Shown one piece after another: positions 13,800-26,165 of a stretch of 64,000 nt of DNA. The notes beneath the pieces are model-generated. The model did not search any database. It was not told the DNA's origin and worked only from the letters and a program-made list of their open reading frames with translations. This stretch comes from Campylorhamphus procurvoides. Taxonomy: Eukaryota > Chordata > Aves > Passeriformes > Dendrocolaptidae. Numbering within the stretch: the first letter of the stretch is position 1; each line of letters opens with the position of its first letter. The translations under genes were made by a program, and so were the position numbers. The stretch lies in contig WBMV01003156.1 of the NCBI GenBank assembly GCA_013396655.1, positions 2,685,361 to 2,749,360 of the forward strand, given 5' to 3'.

Positions 13800-13940
13800 C
13801 CAGATGTGTCCTCACACCAGCCCCAGCAGCTCTGCAGAGGAGAGGGCAGGAATGGCCCGGGTGGGATGCCTGGCTGCCGGTGGGGTCTGCAGCGTCCCGG
13901 GCAGGGAGAGGCAGGGATCCTCACTTCCACCCAGCCGGCA
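13800..13940. other. Small GC-rich, CpG-containing cluster
   Basis: About 140 bp with at least five CpG dinucleotides between roughly 13848 and 13937, including two CCCGGG sites. CpG is sparse in the rest of the local sequence. The patch is far too short to be a classical CpG island and has no TATA box, recognisable first exon or donor site that I can support. It may be a GC-rich repeat remnant or a minor regulatory site. Confidence 0.35.
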
Positions 13941-16900
13941 TGGTAACTAATGCCAGTGCTCTTTGGAGGCCCCTAAATGTTTCAAATTCCAGGACCTGCG
14001 CAGAAGCAATGCTCTGTGCTTCCCTCAAAACAAAGTTGATTTCCCATAATAGGACAGCCCATGCACTCGACATATAAGGCTCTGCTTCCAGGGTGGCATG
14101 TGCAATGGGTTTAAAATCTGTGTTGCGGCTTCCCAAGGAACATTTAGGCTACAAAGCAGGGTGAAGAAAAGGAAAATTTTACTGTTTCCTTTGCACAGTT
14201 CCCCTGAGACCACAATGAAACAGATTTGTTCCCTTCCCAGCAAATGACCCCCAGCCCATCCTCAGACAGGATCCTCCCTTTTTGGGAGAGGAGTCGTAAC
14301 CCTCCCTGGCTTTTGGGATTTCAACCTCACTCTCGAGCAGAGGGAAAAATAAACAAACCCAAAAACAGTGTTGCCACCAAACTAAGTGTGTAAGTGCTAA
14401 CGCAAGTTGTGATAAGTCAGTAGCTGCTTAAAAAAAAAAAAAAGGAAAAAGAAAAAAAACTATTGACTTACAATTGACCTTTCCACTCCCCACAAAACCA
14501 TGCAGCACTGCTGCTATACACAGTCCAGAAGCAAAGGAGGGAGCGTACACAAGCTGCTTGCCACTTTCTCTTCCCAACAGTGGGAACATCCCTTCATTTC
14601 CAAATCCCAAAGCTGCTGGACCCAAGCAGGTGGGACCTGGGCTGATGCTCCCCCCTTGTATTCAGTCCCAAGTCTCTTTAGCTTACACAGAAAGGAAAAA
14701 CAAGTCACCACTCAATACTTGGGAACAGGACTGAGGCATCTTCCAACCAAGCCCATATTTTATAAGGCTGCATTCTACAATATATACTTTGAACAGTATG
14801 TATGGCCTTCAGAGACAGACCATATTAAATAATGGTTTCATTTGAGAAGTAATTTGAAAAAATACTCTTACATTGGTCATTATTTTTTAAAATCTATCCC
14901 TAAAAGCTTGAAAAGTGCCATTTTTCAATTTTAAAGCTTAAAAGCTTCTAGTCATAGTGATTACAAGTTTATAAGTAAATTTCTGGATTATGCAGAAAAA
15001 CAAACACAAACATGAAATGTGTAATATAGCCCTACAGCCACTGGCATTTTCTACACCAACAGTCAAATTAATACGCTGAAGAACCTGGATGTACAGTACC
15101 TGCCAACAGACTCCCAAGGATTAATTTGCAGCCCACAGGAACTGCAAATCATGAACTGATGTAGAAAATAAACGGAAGCAGAGCAGAGCACACTGTGACA
15201 GCAGCAGCATTTTGATTATTTGAGGGAAAAGGAGAGTGAGAAAATTCAGGAAAGGAACTGCTTATTGTGCAAAATTTCTGTTTTAAAATACCTAAGTTCA
15301 CCCTTAATAGCAGATGCTGTCAATAACTGAGGCCCAGCAACGTACTTACAGTCTACAAGGGAAAGTTATCTTGAAGGTAGGTGTCTGATGCTAGAACCGC
15401 AATCCTCCTGCCTTCTATTCATTTCAAGGTGACGAACTTTTTCTTCAAAACTTTTCATCTCTGTTTCTATACATGATCAGAGTGCCTTCACCTCAAGAGA
15501 GATCTGCACTCTGTTTTACACCTAACTCAAGTCATAATCCACAAAAATTCGTGTGGATTATTGATCCTCTCTGACATTGGCTTTGAGATTGTCACAGAAT
15601 ATTCAGATCAGGCTCTGCAAGAAATGCAGTGTTACTCAACAATTTTTTTCTGAAACATGGTCCAAAGAAGTGTTTAGTGGTAATATTTACAATAATTTAC
15701 AAATTAAACAATCTTCCAGATGCAGGAAATACAGATTTGCTTCCTCTCTTTCTGCTGGGGGTATTCAAAACTCCACTGCCTCAAGAGAACACCTGGGTCA
15801 TTCACAGGAGGACAAAGACTTTCAGCCTAGAAAAAAATTTCCTTCCTCCTATTGATGTTCCTCCAGTCAACAGGGAAAGAGTCAGGATTTGTTGGGCCAA
15901 GGAGAAATAACAAAAGTGAGTGTTCAAATCCACTGGGTATTTTGGTTGTGTTTGGATTTCTGGGTTTTGTTGTTGGTTTTGGGGGGACTGTAAAGAAATT
16001 GAAAGGCTCTTGAGAACTTCACAGTATTTTCAGCAGCTATGAATGCTTGGACTGGCTAACACTGCAAAACATCAAGTCAACTGAAAAGAGGTTAAATATG
16101 TATCCCTTAGTCCCTACTAGCCATGTATACTTTTATTTCACGGATAATGTGGAATGGGTTTATCATTTTGACACACCAGGCTTTCTTATTGATAGGGGTC
16201 TTTTTTGTCTGAACCAGCACTAAAAACTGTCTTCAACAACAGAGAGCAAGTCACAGCCTCACTTTAGCTTTATGTCAGGTAATTACTGTACACTCAATAA
16301 ATGTTGGTAGTCAGAGATCACCTGCTTCACTCTGCTTTCTAGATGCTGAAAGTAGCAGGCTCTGACCTGCAGCAGCTCTGCTCAGTGCTCTGAGGCCCCA
16401 GTGCCTGTGCTGTAATGTGGGAAAGGAACAAGCTTCAAAGACACAATTAATTTGAAAAATGTAGAAAATCTGGAATGATAAAAACGGATTTTTTTTAATT
16501 ATTGTTGTCATTTTAGCTTAATGTCACCTTTCTCTTTCACAATTAGCAATGAGTTAAATGAAAAAAAATTGTCATCTTCACAGAAATGGTTCGGGTGACT
16601 CCCAGCCACCCATTAACAAATGCTTTGTACAGAGGTTGTTTATTTCCCTGCTAGAGAAGTTCTTTCAAAGCCCAAGTATTGATAAAGTTGAAAATATCTC
16701 CTTTCTGACGGCATGAGCGTGACAGTAATGCAGAACTGGAGAAAATGCCAAAGAGGCCAGCAGCTATCTGAAAACAAGGCCCAACAATAAACTGCCTGTT
16801 CAGGCAGTGGGTAAGGGATTGGGTTCAGCATATGTCAGCATGACTATAGAAAAGAAATGCATTTCAACATCCACATTTGGCAGCCACATTTGGCAGCCAT

Positions 16901-18040
16901 GAGCTAAACCAGAGGAAAGTTAGGACTTAAGGATAATGGTCAAACCTTAGGCTGGGCATAGGAACCAAGGTCTCAGTTCTCTAACTCTTCCTCTCCTCTA
17001 CCATAATATAGGGCTGTTATTAAAATTCAGGACTTCCCTGTTGGAGGAAATTCAAAGACACAACTGAAAAATTATGCTTTTGACATAATTGATATGGGAG
17101 GAGAGGTTCCTAATTCAACATAAATAAATCAAATAACTTCACATTAACAACCTCCACAGAGTAACAAATCTTCCATCTCACTGTAATTTACCATGATAAA
17201 AGCACCTAACAACCCCCCAACAAAGCAAAGCACACCATATTGTCATTTGTATCATCTCTCTCCTTTCCTGTTAATAGATTAAACAAGAAAACAACAAATA
17301 GGTAGAATGTGCACAGAACTGATTTACAAACCTCTTAGGACTTTTTAAACATCCCAGTGGCACATGTTGTTTGCCAATACAACTCAACATCAGGTAGAAT
17401 GCTTACAGCATAAACCTGAGACAGATGATAGTTTGATTATAATTTCAGAAAGCATTCCAACCTTTATTCCACCCTGTCTTTAACTCCCTGCCAATGCTGA
17501 CCTAAAAAAAATAAAGGCAATCCAAGCCTGTCACTCAGATCAGCCATTAAGCTCATAACAAGATGTCTCTGTGCTCCTGCCAGTATTTGCAGATCTATCA
17601 CATCTATCTGTGTGGGAAGAACTGCTGAGCTCCAGGGACTATTGGGCTGATGTGAAGGGAAAACTGGGATGGGATTCTTTTAAGCACTAATATGCAGTGT
17701 GGGGTTTTGCCCTGATGGTATATTGGCTCTGAGCTCTTTTATTATTCATTTCCTGTTATGAAAAAAACCCAACCACAAACCACTTGCATGTCAGCAACAG
17801 AGGAAAAACAAATATTCGACAGCTTTATTGCAACAAAAGCAAAAAGGCAGCTTCTGATTTTCCTGTGAAATAGGCAAGAAAAAAAAAGAAAACATTTCTT
17901 TCACTGAAGAACATTTTTCTTTTGTTTCTTAGACTATTTTTCCTTCAAAAATGAATATATTGTAGAGGTTTTTAGTTCAGTTTACAGGAGGGTTAATTTT
18001 TCTCTATATGTTTATTTGATCTGCAGACCATAAAATAAGA
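13941..18040. other. Noncoding DNA with simple-sequence runs
   Basis: No gene recognised. It contains a 14-base A run at 14430-14443, three AAGCTT palindromes within about 45 bp at 14902-14947, a T/G-rich tract at 15941-15986, an 18-bp inverted repeat (ACTGCCTG, two-base loop, CAGGCAGT) at 16791-16808, and two tandem copies of the 13-mer CCACATTTGGCAG at 16871-16896. Confidence 0.55.
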
Positions 18041-18051
18041 GGGGGGGGGGG
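18041..18051 (+). repeat. 11-base G homopolymer
   Basis: Eleven consecutive G at 18041-18051, followed closely by GGCGGG. It is a potential site of polymerase slippage, so its exact length should be treated cautiously. With the following G triplets it could form a G-quadruplex, but this is inference. Confidence 0.85.
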
Positions 18052-20194
18052 AGGCGGGAAGCCTACCAAAAAACATAAAACTTGCTCTTAATTCCGAAGG
18101 AAGTAGTAGGTTTTCGTTTCCAAAGTGGAGCATATAAATCTAAGTTTATAGTCAGAAAATCAGTCGTTAATACAATGATTAAGACAAAGACCTCTCATAT
18201 GCAAGGCATGTTAAACCAATTCACTGTATTTCTGTATCATGAAAGCCTTCTGTTTGAAAACATGCTCTAGCATACAAACCAGCACGTTGGTTCATTCCTG
18301 TGTTTGTGCTATCCTCAGGAAAGCTACCTCCTTCGTGTCATGGTCACTGGGAAACAGAGATTACTCTTTTTTGGAGAGCATCTAGCAAAGAGAAGGGCTG
18401 AGCTCACTTCTTGCTAATTCAACACAAAAAGTAACTCTCAGAAAACAATCAGTAATCACTGTCCATTTGTAAAGCTTCTGCTAAAGAACAACCAATCCTT
18501 TTTACCTAGTGGAACTCTCTTTGGTGTGAAGTCCCAAACAGATTTAGCATGAAAGCATGTCAATGCTTTGTAGATCTTTATTCTCAAACCCTGTCAATTC
18601 TCCAACTTTCAGAAACTTTCACCTCAGCAGAAATAAAATCAGTCTTTACTGGAGTCAATTGGACCCGACTACTCAGGAGACATACTGAGCCATCAAAAGG
18701 AAAGTGTATAAAAGGATAGCAAATTATATAAAAACTAATATTAAGAGTACAAAGAAGAGAAGAGGAAGAAGATTTTAATTACTGATATATGCATGGTAAG
18801 AAAGAAAGTAATAAAGAGGAATTAGAATTACTCATTTACACTTATAAAATGTCTGGTCTTGATCACTCCAGAGAGGCTGATATGACCAGAAGGGAGAACA
18901 TCTTATTAACTAATATTCCTTTCTCTAGATTTAGGCATGTAACTGAGTCCCAATCACCATAAGCATCCCACATAACCTATAGAGGGGATCCTTCTCCAGT
19001 GAGTGACTGAGTATCTGAAATACGCTCTTGCTCCAAACTGCCCTTGGTGGCGAAGGAGATGTCTTTCTCTGGCTTTCTGTTCTGTTGCTCCACCCTTTGT
19101 TATGTGTCCAGACCATGAAAGGCCAAGGTCAGACTGTCCCTCTCCTCCCTGTCATCTCAATATCCACAGGAAGAAAATCTGGGCCCACAGACCAGGAGTG
19201 AGGCACATCACATGAGGTACCCTAGTTCAACAGAAAACTCATTGGTGCAGTCATTTTCTCAGGGTGCGTCCAAAATACATGTGAAATTTACCCAATTTTG
19301 AAAGCCACTGCAACTCACCCAAGGGAAGTCTGTATTCAGCATCACCAACATCACAGAGGAGCTCATCTCAGACTCCGCAATGCTTAAATAAAACTGATAA
19401 CAACTTGGTAACTTGCATCACATCTAAATGGCGAAATACTAACCAATTTTTATGCACTCACACGGACTCACATGCAAGTATGTCATGGAGAGGCCAAGTG
19501 CACTCACAGGTAGTACTGGCGATGGTAATGTATGCGTGTGCATATTTAAGGCATCTTTTAAGAGGACCCAATTTCACAAAGTTGAAGACAATTATAAAAC
19601 CTCATCAGTGAGGAGAAAGAAGTTAAACAAAGAAATGTGAATGATAATTGGAAGGTGTTTGAAAACACTGTTTAGGCCTACAATGTCATTACTAAGAAAA
19701 GAAGTTTCTCTGGTTGGAAACAAACAACTGCAAACAAAAACAAATTTAGTCTAGAAGAGAAGCAGGTATTTAAAAAACAAAAGCAAACACAATATGTAAG
19801 GAGCAGAGGAAAAATGCCAAGCTGATTGCAAAGAATATCAATAAGGAACTAAGAGGCAATTATGAATCAGAGTCAACAATCCATACGTACGATACAGAGA
19901 ATTCACCTAGGTCTGCAGGCAAGCTGCATCAGCTCTGCCAAAGACAACTCAAGGTCACTTTGCATAGTAAACGTGCTAGCTGCCCACATAGACACAGTTC
20001 TCTTGAGGGAAACACAACTGGAATGCCAGCCACCCACACAGTATCCCAGTCACCCCATCGTGTAATCCCTTGGCTTTATTCTGCTCCAGTCAACATTTCA
20101 GCTGCGTCCAGTTTTGACACAACACTTTATGAAAGCCACAGATAAATTGGAGAGCACTTAGCATCACAAATATCCAAACAGGCAGTTTTCTTTG
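18052..20194. other. Noncoding DNA, no gene recognised
   Basis: AT-rich unique-looking sequence with scattered short open frames on both strands, none with domain features. No repeat family is recognised. Confidence 0.55.
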
Positions 20195-20400
20195 TATAGA
20201 AAGTCTGAGGGAACACTGTGTGTTTAGTCTGGAAAGAAAAGGCAAAGGAATACAGAGCTGCTGCCTTTCAGCATCTAAAAATCACAACACTTCATTATTT
20301 TTCATGTATGCCAAAAAAAGGGACATCATTTGGGTAAAATCAACTTAGATTTGATATTTGAGAAATTGTGAGAGTACCAAATTACTTACATATATAAAAA
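20195..20400 (+). mobile_element. Old CR1 LINE fragment (weak)
   Basis: The words GTCTGAGGGAAC, TTTAGTCTGGAAAGAAAAGGC and GCCTTTCAGCATCTAAA occur in the order and spacing expected in the C-terminal part of CR1 ORF2, where the family reads as a 'LFSLEKRRLRGD...AFQYLK' block. A further block near 20340-20375 resembles the 'FKLKEGRFRLDIRK' region. Divergence is high and boundaries are approximate. The 3' end is not clear, so the element may continue to about 20510. Confidence 0.5.
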
Positions 20401-23400
20401 CATATGCAAACAGAGGTCATCAAACCCTTCTATGTTGAAACTTCTAAGAAAAAGTTCAACAAATTCTTCAAGGGTAACAAAGTATATTTGATCTATCTCA
20501 ACCCTTGCAGTAGAAGAAATCTAATGCCTTTCACCTCTGTATTTCTGTAACTCTCTGAAACAAGAATTACAGACCAGTTATTATGACCAGTCATATGTAT
20601 TCATCTCATAAAAAATAATTGTTTTGTGAAAAGAGAGCAGCCCAATGGATACAGGAGTATACACTGACAATCTGGAGACCTAAACTCTATTAGCAGTTCT
20701 GCCAGTCACTCATTGTTCAACTTCTGCTTTTTTATTTTTTTCTTTCCCACACTGAAAACAAACACATACAAGCTAAAGAAGTGCTAAGCATTAGCTTGAT
20801 TAATTATTGTTTAAGATAGGTGACAAACTGCTTAGAGTATAGGACTATTAAGGGTCTGTGTTTTAATTACACTGATTTCACCCTAAGTCTCCCTGGATGG
20901 CAATTGCTCACAGCCTTAGTTACAGTGGCAAAAGACTGTCACATTAAATCTGTGAAGACTGGGCTATTATGACAGCAAATTATGATGACAAAATTCTGTT
21001 AGTTCAAGTCTAATGAGACATTACTGCACACAGTAGGATGAATGTTAAATTATTTCTGTGTGGGTCTATATGCAGGTTAGTACATCAAGATGATGGCAAA
21101 CTGAAGTTAATGCAAGTCTGAAGAGCAGACATTATGAATGTCAAGATGATTGCAAAATGATGCCACTGCAAATGAACTATGATTAAAAAATAGGATGCTA
21201 AACAAAAAAATGTGTTAAGAAAATGTAAAAATAAACCCACCGAAAATAGAATCAGAGAAAATTTTACTTAAAGCAAAAACCATACTGGATACCACTGGTG
21301 CTGCAAATTAATTCCTTGCCAAACTGGCCAATGTTGATCAGGAGGGCACAAAGCCAGAATGAGACTGCCTTACAACTTACTGCCAATAAATTCTGAGTAA
21401 TGGTATCAGCAGGACATTTTTTCCCACTAAAAAGAGGTAATTGACTCTGTAGAAATACAAATAATTTTTGAAAACGTGCTCAAGATTATTGTCTTATGAC
21501 AGAATCCAGTTTGGTCAAGAAATTGCTTCCTAAATTTAATCCTATTGATGTTTTTCTTTCTTGTATTCTGGCAGGTTTAGTAGTACATGTCTAGAACCAG
21601 ATTATTCATAGGCTCCAAAAAAATTAGTCCAGTTTCAGGTAAATTCAAATACATAGAATCCATGGCATTACACGATTAAGGAGATTAGACATTTAATATG
21701 CAGACTGTTCATAATATTTTAATGTGATTAGATCAGTAACACCAAAGATCTGGTAATATATTTCCTTAGTGCAATGTTTAATTATTACTTCTAACATATG
21801 AGGGGGGAAAAATCTAATTCAAAACCTGAAAAAGTTTTTTTTTTTTTCTGCATTTGAAACCCTTCCTTCTTACTGTAATTTTTCTATCTACTGCCAAATA
21901 TAAGAGGTATCCTTCATTTCCAGTTTGACAACAGCAAGTATTTTGTGTCTTTTCAAAAGACTGGCATATCTATCTGTCTGACTCTCTATCTGCAATGTTT
22001 TCCATCTCCTTATTACCCAAAATACTGATTCTCAGTTCCTGATGAATTACACTGGTGAACTTAAGTGCTTTGGTTAAATAACAGGCTCTGTACAGTAGTT
22101 TAGGTAGTGCCTGACCTTTAGATGGAAAGCATGCATTAATTTTCTCCCATCCAGTAGAGAATAAAATGAAAAATTTCATTTCCTTGAAAATGTACAAGTT
22201 TTTATTGGTCAAATTACACATTCAGCAAAATAACAGAAGGGAAAAATCTCATTAAAAATAAATAAATCTTAAAAAGATAATTTATTTCAGAGATAAGTAT
22301 AGAGTGGCTCGTGCATTTTTCAGAATTTTCAAAATAGCTCTATGGCTAATAAGTTAGTAATAAATAAATTCTGAAATATAGAAAGAGAGATCAAAATGAT
22401 GGGTTCGGAGCTCCAAGTCACTCAGATTACAGACTGAAATTTGTACGAGTCATTATCACTGCATACATTACATTATAATTCATGTAGCTTTTCTGGAGAC
22501 ACACACCACCTGAAGGCATGGATTTTGAGAAGACTGGGAAATCAGTACATCCAGCTACTCACTAATTTGTCTGCTGGCATGGAACTTCTGCCAACTGAAG
22601 TTACCTGTGAATCTGAACCAAACACAGGAGAGAAAACACAGACTGAAGGCTATAAAGGATGAACCACACAGTGCTCCCTCACTTTGCCTGCTGATTTTAA
22701 ACTTAATAAATATATACACTCTGATGGCAATGATATAAGAACTGTAACATTCACTGAATTCAGTGGTGTCCTATAACACAGAAAAAAATAGATGATGAGA
22801 AATATTACTAATTTTTTTTTAATCATTAATGATAAACAACAGAAATCAAAGGCACCTAATTACTATAATGACATAGAGGAGGTCCAACTGAGGAGTTTTG
22901 AAACCTAAAAGGTCTCATCTCTATGGAATTATTTTAAGTCTTAATTGTTTTAAAATACATAATTCTTTCAGTTCACGTTGAATTGCAGGTTAGTTGTTTG
23001 GGGGTTTTGTAGCCTGTTAGTTGTTCATGTATACAAATGCTTACCATGTTAGACCTGTGGAGTGACGAAATTCCAAGGGGGTTGTGAGTTGTGTGTAAAA
23101 AAATGCTTCCTTTAAAAACACTTAATGTAAGTTTAAAAATGTAATGCAGATCAGAACTGGAGAGGCTTTGTCACTAACATGGAGAACAGAAACTTTTGCA
23201 GTCTTTTCTATTACAGATCCACTAACATACAGCCTGAATGCCTACTTTCATATGAGTAAAATGCACCTTAAACTATTTTTATGCAATAAATCTTGGCTTA
23301 TGAATGTTACATAAATAAAACTACATGATTTATTAACTTTGGAGAAAGTGGGCTAAATTTAAAATTCTCTAAAGTTAATCAATCCATGGAAGGTAGAGCA

Positions 23401-24534
23401 ACGTGTCCTAAATGGATGACTACGGCAACACAGGGATTTGGAGAACAAAGCATTGGTCATAACCTCCATACACTTTATGAGAGATGCAGATGACTAAATT
23501 TATTCAATATTATTTTAGGTGCTTCATGGTAATTTGTCTGGCCCATACTCACTTCTGAAAGGTCTTCTATAGACTTTGTGTGAGAACCACCAGTCCCAGC
23601 CAGAAATTCCAGTCACTGTCAAACATTTTAAATGACCTGTGTATAAATAGCTACCAATGTAGAACAAGTATGACTTCTTTCTTTTTCAAAAGCAGAAACA
23701 TTATTTCAGATTAAAGTGCTCTCTCACTACTCAATCATTCCAATTACTTATTTTCCCTGTTTGACAAATATATTCATATAAAATGTCTCATAAGGATATG
23801 CTTGACCAGAATATAGATGCACCAAAGACTACCATTACAATTGAAAGAAATATTTTTAAGCCAAAATATACAAATAGACTTGAAATGATTTAATGTTGAC
23901 ACATGTTTCAAGCACAAAATTCATCAAAACCGCAATAAGTACTTCAGCTACTGTGCAAAGCTGTTTCAACATCAGATGGATAAAAACTGCCAAATGCAAT
24001 GCCTGTTTCTTAAAAAACCTCTTCTGGAACTAAAAACCAGTTTATCTAATCATGGCACTAGTCTAATTTTCAGAAGTTGCAATAACAATAGCATTAACAG
24101 ACACAAATATGAATTAGTAGGAAAATGTAGTTCACAGGGGGAAACCACAGTTCATGTGTCTGGTAGAGTTCTTTCAAGGAGTCAGTGAGCACACAGACAA
24201 GAGAAACCTAGTTTATACAAATTAAAGAATTCTCAGTACTGCCTCATTAAAGACCTTAAAGAAACAAGTATGTCATGGAATAAGAGATCCACTTTCTCTC
24301 ATGAACAAACAAATCGTTACAAGACAAAAAAAGCTTTGTGCCCAAAGCCTTCTCAAATGTGTGTGTCACCAGACGTGTATCACAGATCAGTGTCTGGACT
24401 GGTCAACACATAAGGCACACTGATTATCATTACATGGATCTAGAAAAAGAAGGAAACTTTCAAGTTTCCTAATAGTACAAAGGTATTTTGTGAAATAAAA
24501 ATGAAAGTTGGCTCCAGAGAGATGCAGAAGAATC
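20401..24534. other. Noncoding DNA, no gene recognised
   Basis: AT-rich sequence. A 13-base T run lies near 21835-21847. No transposon hallmark or coding feature is seen. A few short open frames of up to 83 codons on both strands look like chance. Confidence 0.55.
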
Positions 24535-24989
24535 TAGAGTGTCAACTGGGCAATAAAAAAGACATATGAAATTCAATATTGAGAATATGTGGAGAAAAAG
24601 AAATCTCAAATTTACGTACTCAGCATGGGTTCTGAACTAGTTATTACCACTCAGGAAAGACATCTTGGAGTTATAAAAGGTCTATGAAAATATCAACTCC
24701 ATCTTAGAAGCTGCCAAAAAGCAAATCAAATGCTGGCCATTACTATGACAGAAATAGAGAGCACCATACAAAATATCATTATGGTATTATTTAAAGTCGT
24801 CAGGTGTTCATACTTTGAATACTGTAGGCTGTTCTACTTCCCCTATCACTAAAAAGATATAGCAGGAATAGTAAGGACAACAGAAATGATTGAAAGCTAG
24901 GCAGAAATAGCTTCCATATAAGGAATGACTAAAGAAGAATCTTGAAGGTAAGGTGAGGGGAGGGTGACTGAGCATGGAAGTTAGGTACT
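24535..24989 (+). mobile_element. Ancient CR1 LINE, upstream half (split element)
   Basis: Strongly diverged CR1 ORF2 sequence. It follows the order of the older amniote CR1 lineage: a block equivalent to 'QMKFNIDKCKVMHIG' near 24560, then 'TTQERDLGVI' near 24650, a 'KKANRMLGII' region near 24720, 'YLEYCVQ' near 24820, and 'KMIRGME' near 24890. It stops near 24960-24990 in the middle of the family order. The next expected block appears only about 900 bp later, at about 25925. This implies that one element was split by an insertion. Stops and frameshifts are dense. Confidence 0.7.
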
Positions 24990-25900
24990 ATGAACCTGAC
25001 AAGGAGGAAGAGACTGCCCAGGGGATGCACACTAGCCAAAGGAGCACAGCTTTATGTATTGAGGGTCTAATCATCTAAAACATGCTAGGAAAGGGCTGAG
25101 GCCCAAATAGGTGGGTACAAGTCCAGGAAGAGGTCCTGGCACCATCACTGACAGTTCTCCAAAGTCATCTGCTCAGTGAGCAGAGTGAACAAAAAGAGCA
25201 CTGGGCCTTCCCCACATGTGCTGGGAGCAAATCAGAAGGGTTGGCTTTGCTGGAACAGAAGCCTGTGGTGTGTCCATACCTGAAGGGCCATGTGCAGTGC
25301 CGGTCACCAGGAGGATGCAGTGGGGTTAGAGAAGAGCAGCTGGAAACAACCAAGGGGCTGTAGGTCCTGCCTTGCCAGCAGACTCAAAGAGCTGGGATGC
25401 TTTGGGTTCTAGAGGAGAAGACTAAAGGTAGGACCAACAGGACTGGGGCTTGAAAAGCATGAAGGGGGTGAAATAAGCTGCTTAAGTTATTTACCAAATC
25501 TTCTAGTACAACAGCTAGAGGTATATGATGCCCAAGTGGTTTAAAAGACAAAAAGGAAGTGTTTCTTCAGCCACTGGGGCATCAACTTCTGGATTTTGCT
25601 GCACAAGGAAGTTATTGAGGCAGATGCTTTTTTACCTGGTTTAAAACAGAGTTAGATAAATTCAAGGACAACAGCTCTGTAAACAGACACTAAAATGGAA
25701 TGGGGCCAGAATGTAACCTCTAGCATTTTGAATACCATAATTGCAGATGCTGCGGAAAAATGAGAAAATGGGCCTCAGAAAGTGTCCAGGCTTATGTGGT
25801 CTCCCTGATTATCATCTCCTACTGCCATTTTCTGGAAAAATAGCCCTGGGCCCGATGCACCATTCTTCTGACCCAGCACGACGTTTTGTATGAACTTAAG
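24990..25900 (+). mobile_element. Ancient CR1 LINE inserted inside another CR1
   Basis: A second diverged CR1 copy in the same orientation. A block near 25270-25330 corresponds to the 'PHLEYCVQFW' region, a block near 25395-25470 to 'LFSLEKRRL', and a block near 25560-25670 to the 'FFTxRVVxxWNxLP...FKxxLD' C-terminal region. Near 25845-25885 comes the 3' signature of the older CR1 lineage, with TCTGACCCAGCACGACG resembling the usual CTGACCCAGTATGGC. So this piece reaches its own 3' end at about 25895, although the flanking CR1 has not finished. The 5' boundary is approximate. No coding capacity remains. Confidence 0.65.
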
Positions 25901-25924
25901 TTAAATGGAAAAAGTAGACTGCAG

Positions 25925-26165
25925 CAGAACATAACTGAGGTGTACTAAATCATGACTCTATAGGGAAGACGAGCAGAGAACAATTTTTCAGTGTCTCTCT
26001 TTGCACAAGAGCTGGATACAAGAGAGGGGGGAAAAAAAAGAGAAAATCAGCAGGTGGCCGGTTCAAAACAAGTAAAAAGAAGTACCTCTTCATGCTGCAT
26101 GTAGCTAAGTGATAGGACTCTGCCACTGGATGTTGTGAATGCCATGCCAAGGGTTCATGCTGCTC
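25925..26165 (+). mobile_element. Ancient CR1 LINE, downstream half (split element)
   Basis: Continues the CR1 order interrupted at about 24990. CTAAATCATGACTCTATAG matches the region after the 'LRGDMIEVYKIM' block. ACAAGAGCTGG and the GCAGGTGGCCGGTTCAAAAC-like stretch match the block preceding 'KRKYFFTxRxV'. GTACCTCTTCATGC and CTGCCACTGGATGTTGTG match the final 'FFTQRTVNLWNSLPEDVVKA' part. Same orientation as 24535-24989. Its 3' end is not clearly identifiable. Confidence 0.7.
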
